Counted from the stretch's first letter, positions 18,251 through 27,887 are shown. The stretch: 64,000 nucleotides of DNA from Halorubrum laminariae (GCF_024494655.1 NZ_JANHDL010000005.1:62001-126000); one strand, 5' to 3'. Made by a program: numbers and translations. The notes: generated by a model from the sequence alone, not told the origin.

Positions 18251-19177
18251 TCAGTGCGGGTACGTCCGGCCGATGTCGAGATTACTGTCGCCGTCCGCTC
18301 CCGCGTTGTCGCCACCTTCCACCTCCGCGTTCCCGTCGGGGCTCACGCTCCCGGTCCGGTAGCCGGCCATGTCGAGGGTGACGTACTCGAAGCCCACGTC
18401 GGTGAGATGCTCGTGGACGGCCTCGGCGAAGGCGGGGTCGAGCGCTCGATCCAGTTCGTCCGGCGCGATCTCGACGCGCGCGAGCCCGTCGTGGTCGCGC
18501 ACGCGGAACCCCTCGAATCCCCACTCGCGGAGCACCCGTTCGGCCTTCTCGACGCGGGTCAGCCGCTCTTCGGTCACCTCAAGCCCAGTCGGGATCCGCG
18601 AGGAGAGACACGCCATCGATGGCTTGTCCGCCACCGACAGACCGTAGGCGTCGGCGATCGCGCGCACTTCGTCCTTCGCGATCCCGGCGTCCAAGAGGGG
18701 GGAAAACACGTCGAGTTCCTCGACCGCCCGCAGGCCCGGCCGGTGTCCCTCGCCCGGGTCGTCCGCGTTGGTGCCGTCACAGACGGTGTCGATCCCCAGT
18801 TCTCTGGCGGTCTCGTACATCCGCCCGAGCCGCATCGTTCGGCAGTGGTAACACCGGTCATCGTCGTTGGCGACGAAGTTCGGGTCATCGAGTTCGGAGA
18901 ACGTGGCCGTCTCGTGGGTGATTCCGATTTCCGTGGCGACTCGCTCTGCGTCTTCCAGTTCCGCGGCCGGCAGCGTCTCGCTACGGGCGGTACAGGCGAC
19001 GGCGTCGTCGCCGAGGGCCTCGTGCGCGAGCGCCGCGACCACGGCGGAGTCGACGCCGCCGGAGAAGGCGATGAGGACGCCGTCCCGCTCGGCAAGCGCG
19101 TCGCGGGCGGCCGCCGCCTTCGCCGCCGTCTCCGGCGCGAGGGCGTCGCCGTCGACGGCGAGGGGCTGGTGGTTCAT
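18251..19177 (-). CDS. larE: ATP-dependent sacrificial sulfur transferase LarE family
   Basis: 308 residues. LarE adenylates the nicotinate-derived cofactor precursor and donates sulfur from its own cysteine in making the nickel-pincer cofactor of LarA. Seen: PP-loop GVLIAFSGGVDSAVVAALA at about 35-52, CYHCRTMRLGRMYE (Cys pair) at about 110, CDGTNADDPGEGHRPGL and KPSMACLSSRIPTG, all typical. An Asp/Gly-rich tail follows the domain. No larB, larC or larA lies in the window, so the acceptor is not shown. ATG 19177 is supported by a TATA-like run at 19201-19208. Confidence 0.88.
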   Translation of the reverse strand: MNHQPLAVDGDALAPETAAKAAAARDALAERDGVLIAFSGGVDSAVVAALAHEALGDDAVACTARSETLPAAELEDAERVATEIGITHETATFSELDDPNFVANDDDRCYHCRTMRLGRMYETARELGIDTVCDGTNADDPGEGHRPGLRAVEELDVFSPLLDAGIAKDEVRAIADAYGLSVADKPSMACLSSRIPTGLEVTEERLTRVEKAERVLREWGFEGFRVRDHDGLARVEIAPDELDRALDPAFAEAVHEHLTDVGFEYVTLDMAGYRTGSVSPDGNAEVEGGDNAGADGDSNLDIGRTYPH

Positions 19178-19200
19178 GGCCCTGGGTTCGCGGTCGGCGG

Positions 19201-19208
19201 GAAAAAAC
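19201..19208 (-). promoter_or_regulatory. TATA-like element of larE
   Basis: Minus-strand GTTTTTTC, centred about 27 bases before the ATG at 19177. On the other side, CTTTAGAC at 19253-19260 serves the divergent MutS-like gene at similar spacing. Confidence 0.45.
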
Positions 19209-19284
19209 GCGTCGGCCGCGGAGACAGAGTCCACACCCGTCCGACCCGTACGCTTTAGACCGTTGCCGCGATATCCGCGAGTAG

Positions 19285-21339
19285 ATGGAGTTGGAGGCGA
19301 TTCCCGGCGTCGGCGCGAAGACGGCGGCGGCGCTGTCGGAACTGGACGACCCCGTCGCGACCGTCGAGTCCGGCGACGTGGCGGCCATCGCCCGTGCGCC
19401 GGGCGTCAACGAGGCCCGCGCGGCGCGGATCGCCCGCGGCGCGATTCGACGACGACACGACGACGCGGGGCGCGTGCTCGCGACCGACCGCGCCCGCGAG
19501 GTGTACCGGGAGGCGATCGACCTGCTCCGCGAGCGCACGGTTACCGACTACGCCGCGAAGCGGCTGGAGACGTTCTACCCGAGTGCGTCGGCCTCGCGAA
19601 TCGCAGAGGCGCAGTCGGCCGCGGCCGACGCGACGACCCGCGAGCCCGACCCCGAGGTCCGCGACGCCCTCGCGGGTGTCGAGCCCCTCGACGACCCGCC
19701 GACCGTCCGCGTCCGCGACCGATGCCTCGCGACCGCCGATGCCGAGATGTTCGCCCGCGCCGAACGCGCAGTCCCCGAACTCTCGGTCGAAACGGTCGAG
19801 GACGCCCGCGACATCTCCGAGCTCGGTCGGTCGTACGCGACCGTGATCGTGATCGACGAGGCGTTCGCCGGGCTCGACGTCGACGGCGACGTGAAGGTCC
19901 GACCGGACGCGCTGGAGACGCCAGCGGAGACGGTCCCGGAGCGGCTGCTCGCCTTCTTCGCGACGAACCGCGAGCGACTGGAGGCGGCCGCGGCGGTCCA
20001 CGAGGCTGCCGCGGTGGCGGGCGACCCGGTCGCGCCGGACGGCCCCGCCGCCGACCTCGACCACCTCCGAGACGCGCTCGCGCGGCTCGACGACGACGGC
20101 ACGATCGTCGGCGACGACGAACTGGCGCGCCTGACCGACGCCGTCGACGACCTCGACGCCGCGGTGTCGACGGCGGCGTCGGTCGCGGACGATCGACTTC
20201 GCGAGGCGATCCGCGAACGCGACGTGACGATCGAGGGAACCGACTTCCTCTCCTTAGTCGAACAGGGCGCGCGCGTCGACTCGCTCTTAGACCGCGAACT
20301 GGCCGACGAGTACGACGAGGCGATCGCTGCCGCCCGCGAGCACCTTGCGGACGCCCTTCGGCTGGAACCCGAGGAGGCCGAACTCGCCGAGCCGATCTTC
20401 GACGGCGACCCGTCGTTTCCGGTCGACCACGACGAGGCGGCGGTCTCGCGGCTCCGGACCGAACTCGCCGCCGCCCGCGACCGGCGATCAGCCCGCCTAA
20501 AAGCCGACCTCGCGAGCGACCTCGGCGACCTCAGAGAGCCGGTCGAGGCGCTGGTGCGCGACGCGCTTGAACTCGACGTGGAACTCGCGATCTCGCGGTT
20601 CGCGCGCGACTTCGACTGCACGATGCCCGAAGTCGTCGATCCAGACGCAGACGCCGATCCGGGCGAGTCGATCGGTGCCGGCGGGGACGGGACGATCGAT
20701 TCGGGGTTCCGGATCGAGGGCGGTCGCTCGCCGCTTCTCGACGTTGCGTTCGACGACGCTGAGCCGATCGACTACGCCGTCTCGGGCGCGACGCTCCTGT
20801 CGGGCGTCAACTCCGGCGGGAAGACCTCCACCCTAGACTTAGTCGCGCTCGTCGTCGTGCTCGCACAGATGGGGCTGCCCGTCCCCGCCGAGTCGGCGAC
20901 CGTCGAGCGGTTCGAGGAGATCCACTACTACGCCAAATCGCAAGGCACCCTCGACGCCGGCGCGTTCGAAGCCACCCTCCGAGACTTCGGCGACCTCGTC
21001 GAGGGCGCGGACGGTCGGCTGGTCTTGGTCGACGAACTGGAGTCGATCACGGAGCCGGGCGCGTCCGCGAAGATCATCGCGGGCATCTTGGAAGCACTCG
21101 ATGACCAAGACGCGACCGCGGTGTTCGTCTCGCACTTGGCACGCGAGATACGCGACGCCGCCGACTTCGCGGTCGCTGTCGACGGAATCGAGGCGGCCGG
21201 GCTCGTCGACGGCGAACTCCGGGTGAACCGCTCGCCGAAGAAGGGACATCTGGCACGCTCGACGCCGGAACTCATCGTCGAGAAGCTCGCCGACGACCGC
21301 GGCGGCGAGTTCTACGACGACCTCTTGGAGAAGTTCTGA
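19285..21339 (+). CDS. MutS-family ATPase with N-terminal helix-hairpin-helix
   Basis: 684 residues. Seen: a helix-hairpin-helix DNA-binding pair at 1-60 (LEAIPGVGAKTAAALSEL, ARAPGVNEARAARIARG), a long helical acidic middle (about 100-450, the clamp/lever part of MutS proteins) and a C-terminal MutS ATPase with Walker A LLSGVNSGGKTSTLD at about 505-518 and Walker B LVLVDELES near 578. The MutS mismatch-recognition domain I with its Phe-x-Glu motif is absent, as in MutS5/MutS2-type proteins. A role in recombination or mismatch processing is therefore uncertain. Divergent from larE. Confidence 0.82.
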   Translation: MELEAIPGVGAKTAAALSELDDPVATVESGDVAAIARAPGVNEARAARIARGAIRRRHDDAGRVLATDRAREVYREAIDLLRERTVTDYAAKRLETFYPSASASRIAEAQSAAADATTREPDPEVRDALAGVEPLDDPPTVRVRDRCLATADAEMFARAERAVPELSVETVEDARDISELGRSYATVIVIDEAFAGLDVDGDVKVRPDALETPAETVPERLLAFFATNRERLEAAAAVHEAAAVAGDPVAPDGPAADLDHLRDALARLDDDGTIVGDDELARLTDAVDDLDAAVSTAASVADDRLREAIRERDVTIEGTDFLSLVEQGARVDSLLDRELADEYDEAIAAAREHLADALRLEPEEAELAEPIFDGDPSFPVDHDEAAVSRLRTELAAARDRRSARLKADLASDLGDLREPVEALVRDALELDVELAISRFARDFDCTMPEVVDPDADADPGESIGAGGDGTIDSGFRIEGGRSPLLDVAFDDAEPIDYAVSGATLLSGVNSGGKTSTLDLVALVVVLAQMGLPVPAESATVERFEEIHYYAKSQGTLDAGAFEATLRDFGDLVEGADGRLVLVDELESITEPGASAKIIAGILEALDDQDATAVFVSHLAREIRDAADFAVAVDGIEAAGLVDGELRVNRSPKKGHLARSTPELIVEKLADDRGGEFYDDLLEKF

Positions 21340-21411
21340 GCAACGTTCCGGGCGGCGGTTTGGTAGTGGTTGTCGACGCTTCGCGGCGCGGTAAGCGATC
21401 CTTCGTGCTTC

Positions 21412-22713
21412 CTACGCGGTCGTCGGGGCCGAGTCCGTCGCGTCGTCCGCGGCGCGGTCGCCGTCGGTCGGCTCGCCGAACGCGTAGACCGTGTTGTGCC
21501 CGGTCACGGTCACGTCGAGCACGTCGCCAACTTCGACGCCGCGTTCCGCCGCGTTCTGCACGATGATCTGCCGGTAGGCGCTGTCGCGGCACTTCACGGA
21601 GTCGCCGGTGCCCTCCTCGACGACGAGTACCTGGAACTCGTCGCCGACCATCGATTCGTACGCTTCGCCGACGACCGTCATCTTCAGCTCTGACATCGCC
21701 TTCGATCGCTCCTTTTTGACCGTGCCGCCGAGCCCCTTCATGTCCGCGGCGTCGGTGCCGGGACGCTTCGAGAAGCGGGTGACGTTGATCTTCTCAGGAC
21801 GGACCTCCGCGAGCAGATCCATCGAGCGCACGTGGTCGGCGTCGTCCTCGGTCGGGAAGCCGACGATGAAGTCGGTCGAGAGGGTCCAGTGCTCGAGCCG
21901 GTCGTCGAACGCCGCGACGACCTCGCGGAACTTGTCGACGCGGTGTTGGCGGCGCATGTCTTCGAGCACGTCGTCGGAACCGGACTGGACGGGCGCGTGG
22001 ATGAAATTGTAAAGCTTCGGGTTGGCGGCGAACACGTCGGCGAGCTCCTCGTGAATCCCGTGGATCCCGCCGGGGTTCGCCATCCCGAGCCGGACGCGGA
22101 ACTCGCCGTCGATGTCGCAGATGCGATCGAGCAGCTCCGGGAGCTTCCGGTCGCCCGTGTCCCAGCCGTAGACACCCGTGTCCTGTCCCGTCACGCGGAT
22201 CTCCTTCGCGCCGGCGTGGACCAGCGCTCGGGCCTTTTCGACGTTCTCCTCGACGGGCGGGGAGTCGACGCGGCCGGTGGCGAACTTCGTGATGCAGTAC
22301 GAGCAGTTGCTCATACAGCCCCGCGCGATGGGGAGAATGCCGACGACGCCGTCCAAGACGGGCTCTGCGTCCGGCGTGGTCGTCGGGCACTCGCCGTTGA
22401 GCGCGTACGTCGGAACCTCGTCCCAGTGGAGAATCTCGGCGTCGATCCCGGCCTCCGCGAACAGATCGCCCTGCGCGAGCGCCATACAGCCGGTGACGAC
22501 GAGATCAGCGGTCTCCTCGGCCAGCTCTTCGGCGCGCCGCAGCATGTTCCGCTCCGTCTTCTCGACGACCGTGCAGGTGTTGAGGATGGCGACATCGGCG
22601 TCTTCGGGGCGCTCGGCCGGGCGGTGGCCGCCGTCGCGGAGCGCCCGCTCGATCTCCCGGCTCTCGCCTCGGTTCGAGCTACAGCCGTAGGTTTCGATGT
22701 GATACGTCGCCAT
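21412..22713 (-). CDS. tRNA N6-threonylcarbamoyladenosine methylthiotransferase (archaeal, radical SAM)
   Basis: 433 residues. It adds a methylthio group to t6A37 of ANN-decoding tRNAs. Seen: N-terminal UPF0004 domain with the first cluster cysteines (YGCSSNRGESREIERAL, LNTCTVVEKTERNM), a radical-SAM core with CMSNCSYCITKFATGR (Cx3Cx2C), and a C-terminal TRAM domain (GDVLDVTVTGHNTVYAFGEP) with an acidic tail. This domain order is the MiaB/MtaB/CDKAL1 family; the archaeal CDKAL1-like branch is the t6A enzyme. ATG 22713 has an A-rich element at 22742-22748. Confidence 0.92.
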   Translation of the reverse strand: MATYHIETYGCSSNRGESREIERALRDGGHRPAERPEDADVAILNTCTVVEKTERNMLRRAEELAEETADLVVTGCMALAQGDLFAEAGIDAEILHWDEVPTYALNGECPTTTPDAEPVLDGVVGILPIARGCMSNCSYCITKFATGRVDSPPVEENVEKARALVHAGAKEIRVTGQDTGVYGWDTGDRKLPELLDRICDIDGEFRVRLGMANPGGIHGIHEELADVFAANPKLYNFIHAPVQSGSDDVLEDMRRQHRVDKFREVVAAFDDRLEHWTLSTDFIVGFPTEDDADHVRSMDLLAEVRPEKINVTRFSKRPGTDAADMKGLGGTVKKERSKAMSELKMTVVGEAYESMVGDEFQVLVVEEGTGDSVKCRDSAYRQIIVQNAAERGVEVGDVLDVTVTGHNTVYAFGEPTDGDRAADDATDSAPTTA

Positions 22714-22772
22714 CGAGTAAGCGCACTACCGGGTCCGCGGGCAAAAACGCGACGGATCGGTGGCAGTTCGCG

Positions 22773-23108
22773 TTAGTCCTCGGCGACCGCGGTCGCCATC
22801 TGTGCCTCCGCGTCGGGATCGCGGGCAGAGCCCGGATCGCTCGCGTCGTCCGCATCGACCGCCTCGTACACCGATCGGCGGGCGTCAGTGGGGCAGAATC
22901 CCTCCTCGACGAGGCCGACCTCGGTCAGCTTCTCCACCGCGAAACGGACCGTCCGCGTGGAGAGGCGGGTCTCCTCGGCGAGTCCGGTCTGGTCGAAACG
23001 GCCCTCGGCTTCGAGGACGTAGTAGACGAGCTTGGCGCTCGGCGGAAGCGGTGAGAGCAGTTCGCGGGTACCTTCGTCCATGTACGCACACACGGTCGAG
23101 TCGGCCAT
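22773..23108 (-). CDS. Winged-helix transcriptional regulator (MarR-like)
   Basis: 111 residues. Seen: a single winged helix-turn-helix (about 15-75) with LPPSAKLVYYVLEAEGRFDQTGLAEETRLSTRTVRFAVEKL as its core, here described in parts: scaffold helix SAKLVYYVL, recognition region LSTRTVRFAVEKL and wing VGLVEEG, then an acidic tail. No ligand domain is visible. The target is unknown. ATG 23108 was chosen over the upstream in-frame start; the strong TATA at 23151-23160 would give a leader of about 20 bases. Confidence 0.8.
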   Translation of the reverse strand: MADSTVCAYMDEGTRELLSPLPPSAKLVYYVLEAEGRFDQTGLAEETRLSTRTVRFAVEKLTEVGLVEEGFCPTDARRSVYEAVDADDASDPGSARDPDAEAQMATAVAED

Positions 23109-23150
23109 AACCGTGGTCCGGGTGTGCGCGGAGTCCACACGTCCACGTCC

Positions 23151-23160
23151 AATTTATATA
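23151..23160 (-). promoter_or_regulatory. TATA box of the winged-helix regulator
   Basis: Minus-strand TATATAAATT, the strongest TATA match in this part of the window. It lies about 48 bases before the ATG at 23108, so this transcript should carry a short leader, unlike most genes here. Confidence 0.5.
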
Positions 23161-23236
23161 GGTGACACGCGACTGCGTCGCTCCGAGCGGTCACCACGCC
23201 GTCCGACCCCGATCCGCGTCCGAAATTGAAGTTCGG

Positions 23237-25672
23237 TCACGTCTCCGTCCGGAACTCGAAGCGCGCGCCCGACGCATCCTCGTCGATCGCGAACTCCCAC
23301 CCGTGGGCCGCCGATATCTCGCGCACGATAGCGAGCCCGAATCCGGTTCCACCGGAGTCGTCGGACGTTCCGTACTCGACTGCCGCCTCCGGATCGATGT
23401 CGAAGCCGGTGCCGTCGTCCACAACGTAGAACCCGTCAGACAGCGACCCCACGGCGACGGTGAGGGGCTCGGGCCGCTCCGACGAGTCGCTCCCCACGGG
23501 CGCGTCAGAGTCGTCGTCTTCACTGCCCGGACGACCGTGTTCGACGCTGTTCGTAAACAGGTTCTCGAAGAGCGTCCGGAGCCGCTCCGGGTCGGCGTCG
23601 ACGACGAAGTTGTCGTCGCGCACGTCGAGCGTCGCCGCCTCGGTGTCGACGGTTCGCCACGCGCGCTCTGCGGCCGGGGGTACCGGAACAGGCTCCGGAT
23701 CGTCGACGGTCCGCCCCTGCCGCGCCAACGCGAGGAGGTCGTCGATGAGTTCTTCCATGCGGTCGTGGGCGTCTGCGACCTTGTCGAGGTCGGCGAGGGC
23801 GTCGGCGTCATCGATGTGATCCCGAGCGAGTTCGGCGCGTCCGGCGGCGACGTTGAGCGGGTTCCGGAGGTCGTGCGAGACGAGGCCGGCGAACTTCTCT
23901 AGGCGCTCCACCTCTCGTTTCAGCTCGTCGTCGCGCTCCCTGAGCTGTCTCGTCCGCTCGGCGCGGTCGAGCGCGACCGTGACGTTCGCCCCTAACACGC
24001 GCGCCAGCTGAGTCGCCGTGTCGTCGAAAAATCCGGGCTCGTCGGAGCCGAGCGGCATCACCCCGTGCTCGCCAAGCGGAACGACCAATATGCTCCGGAG
24101 GTCGCCGTACTCGACGACCGTCTCGGTCGCGTCGAGGTCGTCGACGGCGATCGGTTCGCCCCGCTCAAACGCCTCCCAGATGATCCCGTCGCCCGGACCG
24201 TACGCGGGCCGGTCGCCGAGCGCCGCCGTCGCCTCCTCGCTGAGCGCTGTCGGCGACAGGACGTTGCGGTTCTCGTCGTACAGCCTGACGCCGCTGCTCG
24301 GGAACTCGAGGATGTCGATCGCCGCGCGCGTGGCGATTTTCGCGATCGCCTCGCAGTCGTCACCCCGGAACATCGTTCGGGTCGTCTCGTGGAGCCGCCG
24401 GAGGATCCGCTCGACACGCTTCTGTTCGCCGATATCGGCGTACACGGAGTAGACGACCGTTTCAGCCGGACACTCGACGGGGATCACATGCAGGATGAAA
24501 TCCCGAAGCCCCTCGGTGGTGTGCCGCTGTACCTCGATGCGCGACGGGGTCGCGCCGTCCGTGGGTGCGAGATCGGCCCGGGCGTCGTCGTCCGGGGTGA
24601 TCCCGTCGCGGACCGCTCGGCCGCTGTCCTCGCTCGCCGAGTAGCCGAACGTCGCTTCGAACGCGTCGTTCGTGGCTTCGAGCCGCCGACCGTCGCCGTC
24701 TCGTTCCGCCGTCCGCGCCGCCGGTAGCGGAAGGTCGTCGAAGAGCGCGCTCAGCCGATCGCGCTCGCTCCGAAGCTGGTTTTCCGTCTCGATCTGCCCG
24801 ATGGCGTCTTCGGCGTGTGCGGCCACCAGTTCGGCGAACTCCACGTCGCGCGCGTCGAAGGCGTCGCCGCCGGCCGCGATCGCGTGAAACACGCCCTCGG
24901 AACCGATCGGAACCCGGAGCACCGATCGCCCCTCGTCGTCCGTCGGCGTCGCGACACCCTCGGCGTCAGCCGTCCGAGCGGCCTCGTCGAGGGGAAACGC
25001 GTCCACCTCGTCGACGCTGACGTGCGCCGAACGGGCGGCGGGAACGAGCGTACCTCCTCGGCGACGGGCCGCGACGCAGCGGTCGAAGTCGAGGATTTCT
25101 TCGGCCGCGTCGACCACGCGGTCGAATACCTCGTCCGTCACGTGGACCGACGCGAGGTCACTCGCAAAACCGTGTATCGCCGTGATCTTCGCGTTCACCT
25201 CCCGGAGGTCCCGCTCGGCGCGGCGGCGGTCAAGCGCGTTTTCGACGCTGTTCGCGAGCACCTCGTACCGGTCGCGTCCGATCCCCTTCTGGAGGTAGTC
25301 GGTGACGCCAGCGGAGATCGCCTCGCTCGCGATCTCCTCTGACCCCCGTCCGGTGAACAGCACGAACGGGAGCCCGGGGTCGACCGACCGGACGGCCTCA
25401 AGCAGTTCAAGCCCGTCCAACCCCGGCATGTTGTAGTCGCTGACAACGCAGTCGACGGGCTCCTCACGCACGACGGCGAGCGCGTCCGTCGGATCCGTGC
25501 GGATGACCGTCTCGACGCCGTCGACGAGGCGTTCGACGTGGGTGGCCGCGAGGTCTGCTGCACCCGGCTCGTCGTCGACGAAGAGGATCCGGTTCGGGGG
25601 GCCGTCTCGGGCCGGCGCGCTCCCGGACTCGTCGCTCGATCCGTCGCGGATGTCGTCGGGTCCGGGGTCCAT
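23237..25672 (-). CDS. Hybrid signal-transduction kinase: REC-GAF-PAS-GAF-HisKA-HATPase
   Basis: 811 residues, soluble. Seen: N-terminal receiver (about 28-145; FVDDEP, VSDYNMPGLDG, LPFVLFTGRG), a GAF-like domain (about 165-305), PAS (about 310-425), a second GAF (about 430-590), HisKA with His in LVSHDLRNPLNV near 620 and HATPase with LFENLFTNSVEHG, VVDDGTGFD and GTGFGLAIV. Having the receiver first suggests that it is itself the target of another kinase. ATG 25672 has a TATA-like AAAATAAAAC at about 25700-25709 (minus strand). Confidence 0.88.
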   Translation of the reverse strand: MDPGPDDIRDGSSDESGSAPARDGPPNRILFVDDEPGAADLAATHVERLVDGVETVIRTDPTDALAVVREEPVDCVVSDYNMPGLDGLELLEAVRSVDPGLPFVLFTGRGSEEIASEAISAGVTDYLQKGIGRDRYEVLANSVENALDRRRAERDLREVNAKITAIHGFASDLASVHVTDEVFDRVVDAAEEILDFDRCVAARRRGGTLVPAARSAHVSVDEVDAFPLDEAARTADAEGVATPTDDEGRSVLRVPIGSEGVFHAIAAGGDAFDARDVEFAELVAAHAEDAIGQIETENQLRSERDRLSALFDDLPLPAARTAERDGDGRRLEATNDAFEATFGYSASEDSGRAVRDGITPDDDARADLAPTDGATPSRIEVQRHTTEGLRDFILHVIPVECPAETVVYSVYADIGEQKRVERILRRLHETTRTMFRGDDCEAIAKIATRAAIDILEFPSSGVRLYDENRNVLSPTALSEEATAALGDRPAYGPGDGIIWEAFERGEPIAVDDLDATETVVEYGDLRSILVVPLGEHGVMPLGSDEPGFFDDTATQLARVLGANVTVALDRAERTRQLRERDDELKREVERLEKFAGLVSHDLRNPLNVAAGRAELARDHIDDADALADLDKVADAHDRMEELIDDLLALARQGRTVDDPEPVPVPPAAERAWRTVDTEAATLDVRDDNFVVDADPERLRTLFENLFTNSVEHGRPGSEDDDSDAPVGSDSSERPEPLTVAVGSLSDGFYVVDDGTGFDIDPEAAVEYGTSDDSGGTGFGLAIVREISAAHGWEFAIDEDASGARFEFRTET

Positions 25673-25767
25673 AGTACCCGCTGACGCTACGCGCTGTTTT
25701 ATTTTTCGCCCCGGAGACCAGATCTGAGAATCGGTGAGGAAACGAGCGCGGTCGCGTCGAAAGGCCT

Positions 25768-26637
25768 CTACAGGAAGTCTTCGACGTGGTCGGCGACTTC
25801 TTCGGGAGTGTCGCCGACGGGAACGCCCGCGTCGTTGAGCGCGTCGATCTTCGACTGGGCCGTGCCCGTGCCGGAGCCGGAGACGATGGCACCCGCATGG
25901 CCCATCCGCTTGCCCGGCGGTGCCGTGCGGCCGGCGATGAAGCCGGTGACCGGCGTGTCCATGTTCTCGCCGATGAACTTCGCGGCCTGCTCTTCGTCCT
26001 CGCCGCCGATCTCACCGCACATCACGACCGCGTCGGTGGCGGAGTCGGCCTCGAACGCCTCTAAGGCGTCGATGAAAGAGGTGCCGATGATCGGGTCGCC
26101 GCCGATGCCGATCGCGGTCGATTGGCCGAGTCCGCGCTCAGTGAGGTTGTCGACGACTTGGTAGGTGAGGGTCCCGGAACGGGAGACGAGGCCGACGCGG
26201 CCCTCGGAGAAGATGTTGCCGGGGAGGATGCCGAGCTTCGCCTCGCCGGGCGTGATGATGCCCGGACAGTTCGGGCCGATGAGGCGGGTGTCGGTCTCCG
26301 TCAGGCGCTTGTTCACCTTCGCCATGTCCTGCGTCGGAATTCCCTCCGTGATCGCGACCGCCAGATCGAGGTCGGTGTCGAGCGACTCGAAGATCGCGTC
26401 GGCGGCGAACGCCGGCGGCACGAAGATGACGGAGGCGTCCGCGTCCTCGGCCTCGACGGCCTCGTCCACGGTATCGTAGACGGGGACGCCGTCGACCTCC
26501 TGACCGCCTTTACCCGGCACCGCGCCGGCGACGACGTTGGTGCCGTACTCGATCATCTGGCCGGCGTGGAACTTCCCTTCCCCGCCGGTGATACCCTGCA
26601 CGACCACTCTGGTGTCGTCGTCGACAAAAATGCTCAC
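25768..26637 (-). CDS. sucD: Succinyl-CoA synthetase (ligase), alpha subunit
   Basis: 289 residues. The TCA-cycle enzyme makes succinate and ATP from succinyl-CoA with SucC. Seen: CoA-binding Rossmann domain ([26 protein letters not shown]) and the phospho-His region [19 protein letters not shown]. Start chosen as GTG 26637, giving [10 protein letters not shown], where this family normally begins. GTG 26646 would add three residues. The GTG at 26637 overlaps the stop of a 28-codon frame lying between sucC and sucD, so translation may be coupled. Confidence 0.94.
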   Translation of the reverse strand: MSIFVDDDTRVVVQGITGGEGKFHAGQMIEYGTNVVAGAVPGKGGQEVDGVPVYDTVDEAVEAEDADASVIFVPPAFAADAIFESLDTDLDLAVAITEGIPTQDMAKVNKRLTETDTRLIGPNCPGIITPGEAKLGILPGNIFSEGRVGLVSRSGTLTYQVVDNLTERGLGQSTAIGIGGDPIIGTSFIDALEAFEADSATDAVVMCGEIGGEDEEQAAKFIGENMDTPVTGFIAGRTAPPGKRMGHAGAIVSGSGTGTAQSKIDALNDAGVPVGDTPEEVADHVEDFL

Positions 26638-26720
26638 GCGAACCACCCCGTGGTGAGCGTGAGGTTATCGTTCGTGAACGAGCGACCGTCGGGAGCGAGT
26701 GAACGTACGATAGAACTCAT
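26634..26720 (-). CDS. 28-codon reading frame coupled between sucC and sucD
   Basis: Reads [14 protein letters not shown] then [14 protein letters not shown]. Its ATG (26720-26718) overlaps the sucC TGA as ATGA, and its own TGA (26636-26634) overlaps the GTG of sucD as GTGA, so it fills the sucC-sucD gap exactly with both joins in the four-base overlap style used elsewhere in this genome (cheA-cheR, hyuA-hyuB, malF-malG). It is too short for standard gene callers. It may be a real microprotein or a cis device carrying ribosomes from sucC to sucD. No family recognised. Confidence 0.55.
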   Translation of the reverse strand: MSSIVRSLAPDGRSFTNDNLTLTTGWFA

Positions 26721-27862
26721 TGGGCCACCTCCTCCGCGTTCTTCACGGCACGCTGAACCGCGTCCTCAAGCGTCTCCTCGACCTCGACGAGGTCCGTATT
26801 CAGGATCTCCATCCCCTCCGCGGCGTTCGTGCCGGCGAGCCGAACGACCACCTTCTTCGGGATCTCGTCGAACTGTTCGAGGGCCTCGTTTATCCCCTTG
26901 GCGACCTCGTCGCCCCGGGTGATCCCGCCGAAGATGTTGAACACGACGGCGTCGACGTTGTCGTCGGAGAAGACCATATCGAGCGCCTGCGTGACGCGCT
27001 CGGCCTTCGCGCCGCCGCCGATGTCGAGGAAGTTGGCGGGAGAGCCGCCGTAGTAGTCGACCAGATCGAGCGTCGTCATCACGAGTCCGGCCCCGTTGCC
27101 GATGATGCCGACGTTTCCGGAGAGTCGGACGTAGTCGAAGCCGTACTCGCCTGCCTTCCGCTCTAAGTCGTCCTCGTAGGACTCCTCGGCGAGCTCGGCC
27201 AACTCGGGCTGGCGGAACAGCGCGTCCTCGTCGATGTTCATCACGGCGTCGGCCGCGACCACGTCGCGGTCACCCGTTATCATCACGGGATTGACCTCGA
27301 TCTCGGAGGCGTCGTTCTCCTCGTACAGGTCGTACAGCGTCGAGAGGATCGACGCCACGTCGAGCGCCACGTCGCCGTCGACGCCCGCCTCGTAGACGAC
27401 CTTTCGGGCCTGATACGGGTGGAGACCGAACGAGGGGTCGACGTGCTCGCGGGCGATCGCGTCGGGGTTCTCCTCAGCGACCTCCTCGATGTTCACGCCG
27501 CCCTCCGTCGACACCATCAGGACGGGCTTCCCCTCGCCGCGGTCCATGGTGACGCCGACGTACAGCTCGTCGACGAAGTCGACGCCGGCCTCGACGAGGA
27601 CCGAGTCGACGGTGTATCCCTTGAGGTCCATCCCGAGGATCTCGTCGGCGTACTGTTCGGCCTCCTCGCGGTCGGTCGCGATCTTGATCCCGCCCGCCTT
27701 CCCGCGGCCGCCGACGTGGACCTGCGCCTTGATCGCGGCCGGATAGCCGATCTCGTCGACGGCGTCGAGCGCCTCGTCGACGGTCGTCGCGAGCCGGGAG
27801 TCCGGCACCGGGATCCCGGCGTCCGCGAAGATAGTCTTCGCTTGATGTTCGTGAAGTTTCAT
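26717..27862 (-). CDS. sucC: Succinyl-CoA synthetase (ligase), beta subunit
   Basis: 381 residues, the family's normal size. Seen: an N-terminal ATP-grasp domain (MKLHEHQAKTIFADAGIPVPD, IKAQVHVGGRGKAGGI) and the C-terminal CoA-ligase domain (GNGAGLVMTTLDLVDYYGG, FNIFGGITRGDEVAKGI). It is the first gene of the sucC-microORF-sucD operon. A TATA-like element at 27888-27897 is at leaderless spacing. The operon diverges from the P450 gene. Confidence 0.96.
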   Translation of the reverse strand: MKLHEHQAKTIFADAGIPVPDSRLATTVDEALDAVDEIGYPAAIKAQVHVGGRGKAGGIKIATDREEAEQYADEILGMDLKGYTVDSVLVEAGVDFVDELYVGVTMDRGEGKPVLMVSTEGGVNIEEVAEENPDAIAREHVDPSFGLHPYQARKVVYEAGVDGDVALDVASILSTLYDLYEENDASEIEVNPVMITGDRDVVAADAVMNIDEDALFRQPELAELAEESYEDDLERKAGEYGFDYVRLSGNVGIIGNGAGLVMTTLDLVDYYGGSPANFLDIGGGAKAERVTQALDMVFSDDNVDAVVFNIFGGITRGDEVAKGINEALEQFDEIPKKVVVRLAGTNAAEGMEILNTDLVEVEETLEDAVQRAVKNAEEVAQ

Positions 27863-27887
27863 CCGTGTGGGATCGGTACCGACGGCG

